Notes: generated by a model from the sequence alone, not told the origin. A stretch of 64,000 nt of DNA from Peptostreptococcaceae bacterium pGA-8 (GCA_900112915.1 FONK01000005.1:58926-122925); one strand, 5' to 3'. Positions 1 to 10,301 are shown, counted from the first letter of the stretch. Numbers and translations: made by a program.

Positions 1-1
1 T

Positions 2-346
2 GCTACAGGAGAATATGGCATTGAAGCTAAGTGTGATAATCTTGTGATTGAAAATGCCGCAGGTGAAGATGTAACTGATAACCTAAATATTAAGTTCGTT
101 AATGGTAAAATTGTAATCAACCCGGCAGAACTGTTAATTGAAACTCCGGATGCAAAGAAAATATATGATGGAAAACCTCTTACAAAAGAGTCAAATTACA
201 AATTGCTTGAAAAGGTCGGAGCCCTTACGATAGAAAAGAAAAACACAGTTAATACAGGGGATAATAACCCCTTTGCAGCATTTGTAAAGCTGCTGTTAAT
301 ATCAGTAATAGGCTTACTGGGTACGCTATATCTTAAAAAACGCTAA
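2..346 (+). CDS. Cell-surface protein, C-terminal part (5' end outside window)
   Basis: The frame is open from base 2, so this is the tail of a larger protein whose start lies upstream of the window. The visible 114 residues contain a stretch of the type DVTDNLNIKFVNGKIVI, which resembles the ends of the repeated MBG/doppelganger-type beta domains of Gram-positive surface proteins. The C-terminus has a sorting-signal layout: a TGDNN motif, a hydrophobic segment (FVKLLLISVIGLLGTLYL) and a basic tail KKR. The usual LPxTG Leu-Pro is absent; the VNTGDNNP form is like the AAKTGDNN ending of the large adhesin at 4073-9190. It probably is a wall-linked or membrane-anchored surface protein. Domain assignment is by eye. 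Confidence 0.6.
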   Translation, partial: ATGEYGIEAKCDNLVIENAAGEDVTDNLNIKFVNGKIVINPAELLIETPDAKKIYDGKPLTKESNYKLLEKVGALTIEKKNTVNTGDNNPFAAFVKLLLISVIGLLGTLYLKKR

Positions 347-464
347 CAGAAGAATTAAAAATATGCTCATAAAGTGTTTACAAAGTGAATATTTGATGAT
401 GCAGTTAATTATACAAATAACATCATACAACAAAGCAAAATTGTAAACGCACAGGAGATAAAAG

Positions 465-1088
465 ATGAAAAATATTTTTGAAAAGACAAAGACATTCATA
501 AAGGAAAACAAAGCTAAAACGGCAATTACATTAGCATGTGCCATATTGCTTGTTCCTTTGTTAGTCTATGGGATAATCAAAACAATTCCTGAAGATACTG
601 CTTCAACAGCAAATTCCGGAAAAGAAGTTACTGCGGTAGCCGATGTTAAGACAGATAAGAAGAAAGAAACTTCACAGTCTGACTCAAGCACTACATCGAC
701 AGTAAATAAGTTGAGTTCGAAGGATTCGGCTGCTAAGACACCAAGTAAATCAAACACAAGCTCGAATTCAAGCTCAAGTTCTTCTAGCACAACTGCTCCA
801 AAGAAGAAGGAATGGGTAGTTGATAGAAAGGCGTATGATGAAACAAAAAGTGTGCCTGTGTACGAAGATGTAGATGTGTATAATTTGTACGCTACTAACA
901 GAGAGACAGGAGTAGAAGAATTGCTTGGTAAGTATTATACATACGCTGATACATTTGCTGCTATGGAAGCTATAGATAACAACAAATACGTAAATGTCGC
1001 GTATGAATTAAATTACGAAACAAAACTTGTTAGAACTGACACACAAGTAATTCATCATCCGGAAGAAGGACACTGGGAATACAAGTAA
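465..1088 (+). CDS. Membrane-anchored Ser/Thr-rich hypothetical protein
   Basis: The 207-residue protein has a short basic N-terminus, one hydrophobic segment at about residues 18-40, then a low-complexity Ser/Thr/Lys linker to about residue 115 and a compact C-terminal region rich in Tyr, Asp and Glu that ends HHPEEGHWEYK. The layout suggests a type II membrane anchor with an extracellular stalk and a small exposed domain. I do not recognise the C-terminal domain; the WVVDRKAYDE start and HH...E motif recall small extracellular modules found in surface proteins of anaerobic Gram-positives. An AGGAGAT ribosome-binding site precedes the ATG. It sits among surface-protein genes and is followed by a terminator-like hairpin. 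Confidence 0.6.
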   Translation: MKNIFEKTKTFIKENKAKTAITLACAILLVPLLVYGIIKTIPEDTASTANSGKEVTAVADVKTDKKKETSQSDSSTTSTVNKLSSKDSAAKTPSKSNTSSNSSSSSSSTTAPKKKEWVVDRKAYDETKSVPVYEDVDVYNLYATNRETGVEELLGKYYTYADTFAAMEAIDNNKYVNVAYELNYETKLVRTDTQVIHHPEEGHWEYK

Positions 1089-1104
1089 ATAAACATAGAT
1101 ACTA

Positions 1105-1140
1105 AGAGCGCATTGCGATTAAGCTTTGCGCTCTATTTTT
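1105..1140 (+). terminator. Rho-independent terminator after 465-1088
   Basis: Perfect 8-bp arms AGAGCGCA and TGCGCTCT (1105-1112 and 1127-1134) enclose a 14-nt loop and are followed by ATTTTTAT. Confidence 0.75.
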
Positions 1141-1159
1141 ATGCAAGAAAGGAAAATAA

Positions 1160-3849
1160 ATGAAAACAAAAGCAAAAAGTAGACTACTTGCTCTGGTTAT
1201 GGCTTTTGCGATGGTCGTTGGTCCATTTATGAGTGTTGCAAACGCCATGGAAAACGAACAAGCAAGACCATTGCTTTTAGAAGACCAAGTCGAAGTCAAA
1301 ATAGAAAAGGCAGAAAATGGTTCTGTTAAATTCTGCAAAGACGGCAAGACTATTGAAGACACGAGTCTAATGGTCGACAAAGGTGAGAAAGTAGTCTTAG
1401 AAGTAAAAGCAAACGAAGATTACGAGCTTGAAAAATTAGAGTCTAAGACTGCAGACGAAACAGAAAAGCTCGAAGTAAAAGACGACAAGATTGAGTTAAC
1501 TATTTTAGAAGATATTGTTATTAGCTCAAAATTCAAGGCTGTCAAAGTCGAAGAAGAGCAGAAGACAGAACAACGCAAGACTACTGACAACAAGCAAGAA
1601 ACACAACCTGTCAAAGAAGAAAAAAAGTTGAAGAAAACAAGAGCGAAGCAAAAGAAGATGCTAAAGCAGCAGTTAATTTGATGCCTTCGAAATCAGAAGA
1701 AGAGCAAGCCACAACTACAGTAGAGCAGTACTTAAAGTCAAATGTAAACTCTCAGTATGCGAATGTAAAGTCTTTTAAGATTGCGGGCTCTATGACTATT
1801 GCTCCTACTATGGCAACAGCAGACACTACATCGTTAGACGATTTATGGGCAGAACAAAACATAGATAAGTTCAAGAGTGCAGGTTATTCTACTGTAGCAT
1901 TATATGATGTTGACAAAGACTCTGCTTACTATGTTGCGTACGTGCAGTCAGACATCACAGATGCTAAGTTAGTTCAAGCTTTAGCAGCAAAGAACAACAC
2001 GAACGCTGAACTTAGAAAAGATGTTATTTACGAAAATGGAATAGCGTATGTCCCAAAGAAATATGACCCTAACAACGACACAAGAATGCAGTTGCTTTAT
2101 GCTACTTCAGACAATTCTGAAGCTAAGACAGAAGTAACAGTTAAAAACAATAATGTTGAAGGTGACTTTATAGAAAATCTTATTGTCACATCAAAGCTTG
2201 ATAGTAATTTTGTTAAGTTTAATATTACAAAAGGTAATACAGAATTAGATTATTACGACATTAAGTCTTTGAAGATTAACGGCAAAGAAGAAGTAAATAA
2301 TCTAAGCTTTTGGGCTATCAATGACTCTACTATTATCATAAATGGCGTACCGGCTTCAATCAATAAAGTAGAAATTGAACTAGCGAAAGAAACTATCTTA
2401 ATAAAAGCAGGTGCTCCAGCGTGGTATACTTCACCCGTTATGACACTCCCAGGTACTTGGGAATTTGGTCATGAGCCACGAGTAAATGAAGTTATTAAGA
2501 TATTTAATACTCATAATACATACTACGGCAACAGCCAAGGTGGAAGAACAGGTTACACGTACGGCGCGTCAACTCACTGGATGAATGCAGGTACTGTGCA
2601 TACAGCGATAGCACACGTAGCGTTAGGTTGGAAGGATGCTCCCCTTGATGACCTAGACAGATTTACTATAGCGTCTTTAAGAACTACTACTATCCCAGCT
2701 CAGACTGTAGGCGATATCAAGATACCATCAATCCCTGAATTTTCAATGGTTTGTTCTCACATTGGTGTAAATGCAAACTTAGACTATCAATCAGGCTATA
2801 ATAATGGAGCTAAATCTGACCCTGGTCTTAGAGTAAGAATTATCGCTAAGTATGGGAACAAGCTTTTATGCGCTTTCGTATCACCAACTGCTATGACACA
2901 AGCGGGTGCGGGTTTGTTTATGATTCAATATCAGTCTGGTGGTAAAGCATACGTCCAAAAGACTTCTGCCAATCCTGACGCAGAAGCTTTAACTAAGTTA
3001 TGCCCACTTTACACTTTAGCTGGTGCTAAGTACACATTCTATAAAGACAAAGAATGCAAAACTTCTATAGTGACAGTTACAACTGATAAAGCTGGCAAGA
3101 GCAACACAATCAAAGTCGCTTCTGGAACATATTATGTAAAAGAAACCAAAGCGCCATTTGGTTATTTGTTAGACAAAAAAGTACACGAAGTTACAGTAAA
3201 AAGTGGTCAAACCGTAAAAGTAGCTGTTAAAGACAGACCTATGCTTGACCCGATAAGAGCTGTTGTACAAAAAACAGTTGAAGAAGGCGCTGATAAGAAC
3301 TTGTCCGTAAAAGGTGCTGAATTTGAATTTAAGTACTATCCTACTCTCGGAGATATCACAAAATCTGAAGCTATAAGGACTTGGAATTTTGCCGCTGATG
3401 ACAACGGTTTTGTAAGATACGACGATAGAAATAAGATTTCAGGTGACGAATTATTCAAATACAAAGACGCACCTATAGGCATAATTGGTACTTATACTAT
3501 CAAAGAAACAAAGGCTCCAAAGGGTCTTGCATTAGATGAAAGAACAATTTATGTAAGAATCGCACCTAATGCTAAAGGCACTCGCACTATTAGAACATTC
3601 AGTGAAAGTGCAACATTTACAAATCCAGTTGAAATAAAAGATGGTGAAGCTCTATTCGATCATATAGAAAAAACACAAAAAGTAAATCTTCACCTGCAGA
3701 AAGTAGACGCTGAAACAAAACAGTCGGTACCGCAAGGATATGGCACGTTAGAAGGTGCAATTTACTCTGTATTCAGATTTGACCCTCTTGCGGCAGAAGA
3801 CGAATTTGTAGCAGATATTGTTACAGACGCAGCCGGTAAAGCAGTATAA
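1160..3849 (+). pseudogene. SpaA/Cna-B surface protein split by a frameshift and truncated
   Basis: Two overlapping frames make one protein: 1160-1681 encodes a signal peptide (hydrophobic core LLALVMAFAMVVGPFMSV) and a Lys/Glu-rich region, and the frame ending at 3849 continues it. The join lies at the A7 run 1620-1626. One lost A, or a -1 ribosomal slip at A_AAA_AAG (1621-1627), restores an open frame through KKVEENKSEAKED into the second part, about 896 residues in all. The second part carries a globular region (about 2430-2960) and then SpaA-type prealbumin-like domains with YYVKETKAPFGY and YTIKETKAPKGL motifs. The protein stops at TAA inside a further SpaA domain (VTDAAGKAV), with no sorting signal. 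Two defects favour a decaying pseudogene; sequencing error or programmed frameshifting for the first one cannot be excluded. Confidence 0.7.
1621..1627 (+). other. A_AAA_AAG slippery heptamer / homopolymer frameshift site
   Basis: In the upstream frame the codons read GAA GAA AAA AAG, which places A_AAA_AAG exactly in the phase of the dnaX-type -1 slippery site. A -1 slip continues with GTT GAA GAA AAC and enters the downstream open frame. I see no convincing stem-loop or Shine-Dalgarno stimulator nearby, so a simple one-base deletion in the A run is the leading explanation. Confidence 0.5.
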
Positions 3850-4072
3850 AAAAATACCAGCCTTTAGCTAAAAGCAGAAAATTTAATGTGTTATCTACCA
3901 TAACCATAAGTATATTCCTACACCACCTTTTAACAATAATTTTCCCTAAAATACTGTACAAAAGTCTGTATTTTTATTCAACTAAAGTAATTATAATATG
4001 AATAACAGATGTGGTACTCGGATGTATCAACTAGCGTTATAATTACACTTTATATGAAGGGAGTTTAAAAAA
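3850..4072. other. Intergenic region before the adhesin gene
   Basis: AT-rich and without a plausible gene. TATAAT-like boxes occur at 3992-3997 and 4038-4043, either of which could serve the adhesin gene, but neither has a convincing -35 box. A GAAGGGAG ribosome-binding site (about 4056-4063) precedes the ATG at 4073. The sequence just after 3849 does not continue the SpaA domain in any frame for long, consistent with truncation of the upstream gene. Confidence 0.4.
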
Positions 4073-7000
4073 ATGAAGCTTAAGACTAAATTCAGAGAAC
4101 GTATATGGGCATATGTTCTTGCAGTTACATTAGTAATTGGGAATTTTGGATTTGCAATGAATCCGTTATCCTCTTATGCTCTTGAAAATGAATCCGGCAT
4201 TGATAGTGAAGAAACTACAATAGCCAAGGATGATACAGATTTATCATTAAAGGATGATACGGAGGTGATTGACGAGAATCAAGCTATAAATAATTTTGCA
4301 GATGAGGATACAAAAGAGCAAATAACAGATTCTCCTGCCAATGGGCAATATGAAGAAGATGAGCCTCTTAATGTTGAAGAAAATCCCGACAATCTGTCCG
4401 GGCCTGTAAAGGCGGATGGAACCATTAATTTAGGGAAAATACAGGGTGAAGTTATAGAGAGCAAGCCGGTTTCAAGAGGTCTACGAGGTTTAATGAGAAC
4501 ATCTTCGGCAGATATGTGGATACAAACTTTGATTGGCCCTGATGCATTGGAAAGTGGTGCATTGGCTGAGCCCGGTTCAGTTAAAGCATATAAACCGATT
4601 ATTGAAGAAGATCCAACCGTTGCAAACAAATGGAATGTTAAGATGCTTGTAGCTGCAAGAGATTCCATTAAGACATCCAGGATAGTACTTGTGATGGATG
4701 TATCTACCAGCATGACTTATAATGATAGGATTGTAAAAGCAAAAGAAGCAGCTCATGCCTTTGTAAATAAAGTTCTTACAGAGTCAAGTGCTACCCAAAT
4801 TGCTTTAGTAACCTTTGGTAAGGATACTAGGACTTTGCAGGGATTTACCAACAATAAGGGCGAATTAAATGCAGCCATTGATTCTATTGATATAAAATCA
4901 AACACAGGCACTTTTACACAGGCAGGTATTAAGCACGCCCAAGGACTACTGGACAGTGTTTCGGCAGATAAGGAATATATGGTGCTATTATCTGATGGAG
5001 AACCTACATACAGCTATGGACTGGATAACCCGGATAATTATTTAATGGCAGGAGGTCCCGGGAAATATGACAATGAAAAACAAACTTCAGACAATATATC
5101 AAAAGGGCATTTTAGATATGGTTCATCCGTTGGAACCGGCAGTTCTATGTGGTATGAATATGCTGCTGAGGGATGGTGGCCAAAAGTACATAAGTACTAT
5201 AATCATGGACATTCTGCAATAGCGGAGTCAAATTATGCCAAGGATGATGGAACAAGAATCTTTTCTGTTGGGCTACAAACTGTTCCTATAGGAACTGATA
5301 CTCTGAAGAAAATTGCATCTACAGCCGGTGATTTCACAGAGGTTACTGATGTAAACCAGCTGACGCCTGTTTTTAACAGCATTGCAGGACAGATTTTAAA
5401 AACTGTAAATGAAGCCGGTGTAAATATAAATTTCAGAGACGGTTTCCAGTTGCCTGCAGATTTTGACATTGCGACAGCAAAACATTCACCGGGTTCAACC
5501 TTCTCTGTTGAAGATGGTAAACCTAAATGGGTTATGCCGACAGTAGGCACAGTTTATGACGATCAAGATCCTCAGTATAAGGGGGTTAAATATGAATATG
5601 TAGAATATACGATAACTATAAACGACAATATTTTGAAAAATCCATCCCCTGAAAATGGAATTAACCCTCTAGGCAACATAGAGATGAAATATAAGAACAG
5701 TGAAGGCATACCTACAACTACATCATTCCCTGACAATGCAGTTACCCCTAAGCTATTTGTTTTACACAAGGAAGTAACGGATAATGTCGGCGGATCAGCT
5801 ACAGATTCTGATAAACGTGAGTTTAACTTTAAAGTTGTGGAAGACGGTCAAGGCGATGTTCATGAGATTATTGCTTTAAGACCCGGCGAGTCAAAAATTA
5901 TTAACAACCCTAAAAAGGGTGCCACATATAGGATATATGAATGGAAAACAGCACAGGTATATGATGAAAGTAATGCTAATCCGTTGGAATTTACAGTAAC
6001 AGACTACTATAATAAATTTGATGTTTCAGTTACCGGAGATAACCCGGTGATTGAAAATACTTCACCACAGGGCGGACTTGGAAAGGCTGTTTTAGAAGAA
6101 ATACCAAACGGCACAGATGGAAAGCGTGTAGATTTAACTTTCACTAACTGGGAAGAGACGGAAGCAAGGGCAGTAGTCAGCATACGTAAAAATGTAAACT
6201 CAAATGCATCTATTGCAAATCCGAATCCGGATAAAGAGTTTAATATTACCCTATTAAGAGCTGCAGGTATACTACCCGGACATGAAAATGAACATAACTG
6301 GACAGAAGCTGTAAAAGCCGGTGAGACTAATACAATACCTCACAAAATGGGATTTACAACTTATACTGTAACCGAGGATTTGGATGATGCGAAGCCTTTC
6401 GTGCCTAAAGCCGGAGAGCAGGGCAAGCAGGTAAGGGTCACCTTGTATGAGGTTGTAGCAGGATTACAGAATGGCAATACGACAGGTCAAATTATTGACT
6501 TTACCAATGTGATTGATCCTGAAGCAAAAAAAGAAATTAAGGCGACAAAGAAATGGCAAGGCGAGATAGAAGGCGAAACGGCAAGACCGGATGTATATTT
6601 CCAATTGTATAGAAGTACTGCAACAGCTGACACGGAAACTGTTGGAGGACCTGTGAAAGTTGTAAATGATAAAGTCAACTTTGGCTTACAACCTTACTTC
6701 AACGAACAAGGTGAGGAATATAAATATTTTGTAAAAGAAGTAAATGAAGCGGGTATTCCAAGTGTCCCTGATAATTATAGTAAGGATGAAACAGGTTTGG
6801 AGGTGTTCAATACAGTCGCTCCTGTAAATGCTAACATTAAAATCAAAAAGATTTTTGATAATATAGTTACACAAGACCCGGATGTAGATAGAAATATTGA
6901 AGGTATAGTTCCAACAGCAGCACTGGCCAGAGCAGTTAGAGGCGCTTTGATATTTACTGTAAGAGTAACAAATCCATATGGAATTACAACTGATATTATT

Positions 7001-9190
7001 TTACCGGCAGGCGGACCGGAGAAGATTTATATTGCAAAGTATAAAGGCTCATATACTGTTGAAGAGTTAGGTGCTACAGACTATGAAGTTACTTTTGAAG
7101 GTGCAACTAAGCTGGAAGGAAGCGCTGCTAAAGCGGAATTTACTGTTACAGATGGCACCGAACAAACAATAGTTGTTAAAAATAAGGCGAATGCTCCAAC
7201 TCTAAAGAAAGACATCACAATCAAAAAGACTTGGGATGGCGGAACCGACAATCTTCCTGCATCAATTCAAGTTCAATTAACCGGTAAAGCTGATAATGCT
7301 GAAAACTATGAAAATACTGTAACAATTACAAAGAATCCTGAAGATAAGTGGGAAAATACTGTAATAGTTCCTACTCATGCTGCCAATGGACAAGAGTATG
7401 TATATACCATAAAAGAAGTTGGCGAAAGAGATGGCAAAATTAATCTTGCAAACAAAGATTATAGTGTTACTTATGATCAAGCTAATTTTGCAGTTACAAA
7501 TACCTATGTACAGCCGGAAACAGATAATCTAGTTGCGACAAAGGTTTGGATAAACGGGCCGGAGCAGAAACCGGAGGTTAAGTTTGAGCTTTGGAGAAGT
7601 GGTGGCGATGCTCTAAACGGCAAGCTGGTGAAAGAAGGTCAGGCTCTAACAAATAATGCGCTTGACTTTGGAAAACAGCCGGCAACAGATAAGAGTGGAG
7701 CAGCATACAGCTACTTCGTAAAAGAAGTTGGCGAGGAAAATGGAAAAGTTACATTTGGAAATCTTGATTATGCCGTTACCTATGGTAATGATGGATTGAC
7801 AGTAACCAACACCTATGTAATTCCTAAAGGTTCATTTGAAGCAAAGAAAATTTGGAAGGATGTAGGAGAGAACATTACAAAGCCGGAGATTATATTTACT
7901 CTCTATAGAGCTATCGGCACAGCAGACCCTGTAGCTGTTCCAGGAGCTGAACAAAAGGAACCTCAGGCTGACGGTATTGCTAAGTGGGATGATCTTGAGC
8001 TTACAGATAACAAGGGCATAGAATATAAGTTCTCTGTTAAGGAAACCTTCAAAAAAGATGAGCTGACAAACGCAAATTGGAAGCCGGGACAATTTATACA
8101 CGATAAGAATGCAGTTGTTAACCAGCTAATTGATTTATCTGATGAGGGTGGAAAGATAACTGTAAAAATGGACAAAATTACTAAGGCTGCAACAGTCAGA
8201 AGTGCATTTAAATTAAGAAAGGCACCATCGCCTAAAATTAAGTTTAAAGTTAAAGTAACAGGTCCTTATGGCTATAAAGAAACCTTTGAACTTGCACCAA
8301 ATGAAGAGAAAACATTAGAGGGATTATACTTTGGAGAATACACTGTTGAAGAAACGGATACTCACGGTTATACGCCAAGCTATAGTCCGGCAGGAACATT
8401 AAGGATTAATCCTGATGATCCGGAAAAAGAAGTTACAATTAGCAATACCAGCGGTGGCGACGGCACTGTAGTTAATAAAACTGTTACAAAAATTTGGGAA
8501 GGCGGAAACAAGCCTGAAACTGTTATTGAACTTTGGAGAAGGGTTATACTGGAAGAAGAACGTGCAGTGCTTGATGCAGGAGCTACAGATGAAAAAGTTG
8601 GAGAATTTACTGCCGATGATAGAACCACTGAGTATGAATTTAAGAATTTGGCTAAGCATGATGAAAACGGTAGAGAATATCAATATTATGCAAGGGAACC
8701 TAAGGTGCCTGAAAATTATAAAGCGGAAGCTATTGATGATTTAACTATAAAGAACGTTTATGTAATTCCAACCGGAGAAGTAAAGGCTACCAAGAAATGG
8801 ATTAATGCTAAAGGCGATAAACCGACTATTTGGTTCAGGTTATTTAGACAGATTCAAGGCAGCGATGTTGAAGCGGTACCTGAAGCTGGTTTATTCAAGC
8901 TTGAAAATGGTGAGAATTATGCAACCTGGAAGGATGTAGAAAAGACAGATTACAATGGTGAAGAATATATCTTCAGTGTAAAAGAAGTAAATCAGGCCGG
9001 CGAAGATTTTACACCGGAAGGATTTACTAAGGTAGAAAATGGTCTTGAGGTTACTAATACTGCAAAGCCGCTTCCTGAAAAAGATAAGGCTGCAAAAACA
9101 GGTGATAATAACACTCACGGAATGTACCCTCTAATTGGACTGATGGCAGCCGGTGGATTAATTCTAATAAGAAGAAAAAAAGAAAAATAG
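4073..9190 (+). CDS. Large VWA/Cna-B repeat adhesin with sorting signal
   Basis: 1705 residues. A signal peptide (hydrophobic core about residues 12-30) and an acidic spacer are followed by a von Willebrand A domain, roughly residues 195-460, with an intact metal-ion-dependent adhesion site: DVSTS at about 209, the TFTQAG threonine near 283 and SDGEP near 307. The rest is a long array of Cna-B-type beta-sandwich modules, visible as recurring KKxW...YxVKEV...VTNTY blocks, ending in a TGDNN motif, a hydrophobic segment and RRKKEK. This is the architecture of pilus-tip or fibrillar adhesins that are sortase-linked to the wall and stabilised by isopeptide bonds (family knowledge). No sortase gene is in the window. 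It ends in TAG; pyrrolysine readthrough would add about 25 residues. A strong terminator follows. Confidence 0.85.
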   Translation: MKLKTKFRERIWAYVLAVTLVIGNFGFAMNPLSSYALENESGIDSEETTIAKDDTDLSLKDDTEVIDENQAINNFADEDTKEQITDSPANGQYEEDEPLNVEENPDNLSGPVKADGTINLGKIQGEVIESKPVSRGLRGLMRTSSADMWIQTLIGPDALESGALAEPGSVKAYKPIIEEDPTVANKWNVKMLVAARDSIKTSRIVLVMDVSTSMTYNDRIVKAKEAAHAFVNKVLTESSATQIALVTFGKDTRTLQGFTNNKGELNAAIDSIDIKSNTGTFTQAGIKHAQGLLDSVSADKEYMVLLSDGEPTYSYGLDNPDNYLMAGGPGKYDNEKQTSDNISKGHFRYGSSVGTGSSMWYEYAAEGWWPKVHKYYNHGHSAIAESNYAKDDGTRIFSVGLQTVPIGTDTLKKIASTAGDFTEVTDVNQLTPVFNSIAGQILKTVNEAGVNINFRDGFQLPADFDIATAKHSPGSTFSVEDGKPKWVMPTVGTVYDDQDPQYKGVKYEYVEYTITINDNILKNPSPENGINPLGNIEMKYKNSEGIPTTTSFPDNAVTPKLFVLHKEVTDNVGGSATDSDKREFNFKVVEDGQGDVHEIIALRPGESKIINNPKKGATYRIYEWKTAQVYDESNANPLEFTVTDYYNKFDVSVTGDNPVIENTSPQGGLGKAVLEEIPNGTDGKRVDLTFTNWEETEARAVVSIRKNVNSNASIANPNPDKEFNITLLRAAGILPGHENEHNWTEAVKAGETNTIPHKMGFTTYTVTEDLDDAKPFVPKAGEQGKQVRVTLYEVVAGLQNGNTTGQIIDFTNVIDPEAKKEIKATKKWQGEIEGETARPDVYFQLYRSTATADTETVGGPVKVVNDKVNFGLQPYFNEQGEEYKYFVKEVNEAGIPSVPDNYSKDETGLEVFNTVAPVNANIKIKKIFDNIVTQDPDVDRNIEGIVPTAALARAVRGALIFTVRVTNPYGITTDIILPAGGPEKIYIAKYKGSYTVEELGATDYEVTFEGATKLEGSAAKAEFTVTDGTEQTIVVKNKANAPTLKKDITIKKTWDGGTDNLPASIQVQLTGKADNAENYENTVTITKNPEDKWENTVIVPTHAANGQEYVYTIKEVGERDGKINLANKDYSVTYDQANFAVTNTYVQPETDNLVATKVWINGPEQKPEVKFELWRSGGDALNGKLVKEGQALTNNALDFGKQPATDKSGAAYSYFVKEVGEENGKVTFGNLDYAVTYGNDGLTVTNTYVIPKGSFEAKKIWKDVGENITKPEIIFTLYRAIGTADPVAVPGAEQKEPQADGIAKWDDLELTDNKGIEYKFSVKETFKKDELTNANWKPGQFIHDKNAVVNQLIDLSDEGGKITVKMDKITKAATVRSAFKLRKAPSPKIKFKVKVTGPYGYKETFELAPNEEKTLEGLYFGEYTVEETDTHGYTPSYSPAGTLRINPDDPEKEVTISNTSGGDGTVVNKTVTKIWEGGNKPETVIELWRRVILEEERAVLDAGATDEKVGEFTADDRTTEYEFKNLAKHDENGREYQYYAREPKVPENYKAEAIDDLTIKNVYVIPTGEVKATKKWINAKGDKPTIWFRLFRQIQGSDVEAVPEAGLFKLENGENYATWKDVEKTDYNGEEYIFSVKEVNQAGEDFTPEGFTKVENGLEVTNTAKPLPEKDKAAKTGDNNTHGMYPLIGLMAAGGLILIRRKKEK

Positions 9191-9230
9191 AAAAGCAGGA
9201 TACTTTATTACATAGATAACACAACTGAAA

Positions 9231-9265
9231 AGGAGGTCGGAATTTCCGACCTCCTGATTTCTATT
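9231..9265. terminator. Bidirectional terminator between adhesin and flavodoxin genes
   Basis: Perfect arms AGGAGGTCGGAA (9231-9242) and TTCCGACCTCCT (9244-9255) lie between two convergent genes. A-rich sequence on the left and T-rich sequence on the right suit termination in both directions. Confidence 0.8.
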
Positions 9266-9296
9266 TAAACACACATTCATTCTGAAAGTTTTAAGG

Positions 9297-9713
9297 TTAC
9301 ATTGCCAGAGCCTCACCAATTCTTCTGCAGTCCGCCAAGGCTGAATCATCAGGAGCTTCGTTGCAGATTACAAATTGGCAAGCGACATTTAATCCTGCAG
9401 CCTTTGCATCCTCATCCCAATTTCTCATCCATTCACCGTCGCCCCAACCATATGAACCGAACAATGCAATTGGAGTACCACCTAAAACTGAAACACAAGA
9501 ATCCCATAATGGCTGGAAAACTTCTTCTTCCAATACTTCAGAACCCATCGACGGGCATCCGAATGCAACTGCATCAAAATCCTTAATCATATCAGCTGAA
9601 AAGCTTCCTGCATCGAACAGCTTGCCATCAGCACCGGCACCTTCCAACACAGCCTGTGCCATAGCTTCAGTATTACCTGTACCGCTCCAATAAACTACTG
9701 CTACCTTTTTCAT
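9297..9713 (-). CDS. Flavodoxin
   Basis: 138 residues, the size of a short-chain flavodoxin. The N-terminus KVAVVYWSGTGNTEAMA is the classical FMN phosphate-binding loop (SGTGNTE near residues 10-16); the GCPSMGSE and GSYGWGDGEWM segments correspond to the two loops that flank the isoalloxazine ring. Flavodoxins are cytoplasmic one- or two-electron carriers that replace ferredoxin when iron is short. The gene is last in a minus-strand operon with DUF3793 and DUF2325 genes behind a promoter with palindromic operators. The start has an AGGAGGACTTAAGA ribosome-binding site. Confidence 0.93.
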   Translation of the reverse strand: MKKVAVVYWSGTGNTEAMAQAVLEGAGADGKLFDAGSFSADMIKDFDAVAFGCPSMGSEVLEEEVFQPLWDSCVSVLGGTPIALFGSYGWGDGEWMRNWDEDAKAAGLNVACQFVICNEAPDDSALADCRRIGEALAM

Positions 9714-9739
9714 TCTTAAGTCCTCCTGAAAAAATAAAA

Positions 9740-10300
9740 TTAATATATATTAACGGCAAGCCTTGAAATCGGCGTGCCAGCCGACAGCCTTTCGCAATAA
9801 AGCTTAGTGCACTTCTTATGCTTTGCAAAGGTACACCGGGCTGTGCAGACATCACTATAAACCTTCCACGTTCCCGTAAGCAGAGAGTTCTTACCCTTAT
9901 TATCTAAAAAACCGATGATATCCTCAAAGGGGTAACCGAGAAAAATCCCAATTTCATGGGGAAAATCATCCTTCCTTGAAGCAACAAGTCTACGCCTGAG
10001 GGCGTTAATCAATGCGCCTATGGTAAATTTCTTATATCCACATTTACTCAAAAAAGCCGTGACCCTGGGGTCCTTCAAGCTTGTCAAAAGTTTGTGGGGC
10101 CTGTATACATATATGAGAGCCATGCTGCCTGAAACACGAAGAAGCACGGCATAAATTCCTTTGCCGTTAAGTTGACTGTTTAAATGTGAAATATCTTCAT
10201 ATAATTGCTCTATAGAGCTAAAGCTGCAATTTACAATATTGCCGACCTTGAAGCCTGCTAAGGTTGGGGAACAATGTCTAACCAGTTGAAATTCAGACAT
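9740..10300 (-). CDS. DUF3793 family protein
   Basis: 186 residues matching the DUF3793 family by its FPHEIGIFLGYPFEDIIGFL core and the downstream GTWKVYSD plus Cys-rich tail (C-T-A-R-C, KKCTKLYC). No enzymatic role is known to me. DUF3793 genes of Clostridia commonly sit beside flavodoxin and DUF2325 genes, as here, and I infer a link to iron or redox stress. The start lies one base after the DUF2325 stop, so the two are translationally coupled. Confidence 0.8.
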   Translation of the reverse strand: MSEFQLVRHCSPTLAGFKVGNIVNCSFSSIEQLYEDISHLNSQLNGKGIYAVLLRVSGSMALIYVYRPHKLLTSLKDPRVTAFLSKCGYKKFTIGALINALRRRLVASRKDDFPHEIGIFLGYPFEDIIGFLDNKGKNSLLTGTWKVYSDVCTARCTFAKHKKCTKLYCERLSAGTPISRLAVNIY

Positions 10301-10301
10301 A

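Noticed and set aside
1621..1700. Firm claim of programmed -1 frameshifting
   Set aside because: The heptamer is in phase but no stimulatory hairpin or upstream Shine-Dalgarno-like site is convincing, and the gene has a second defect at its 3' end.
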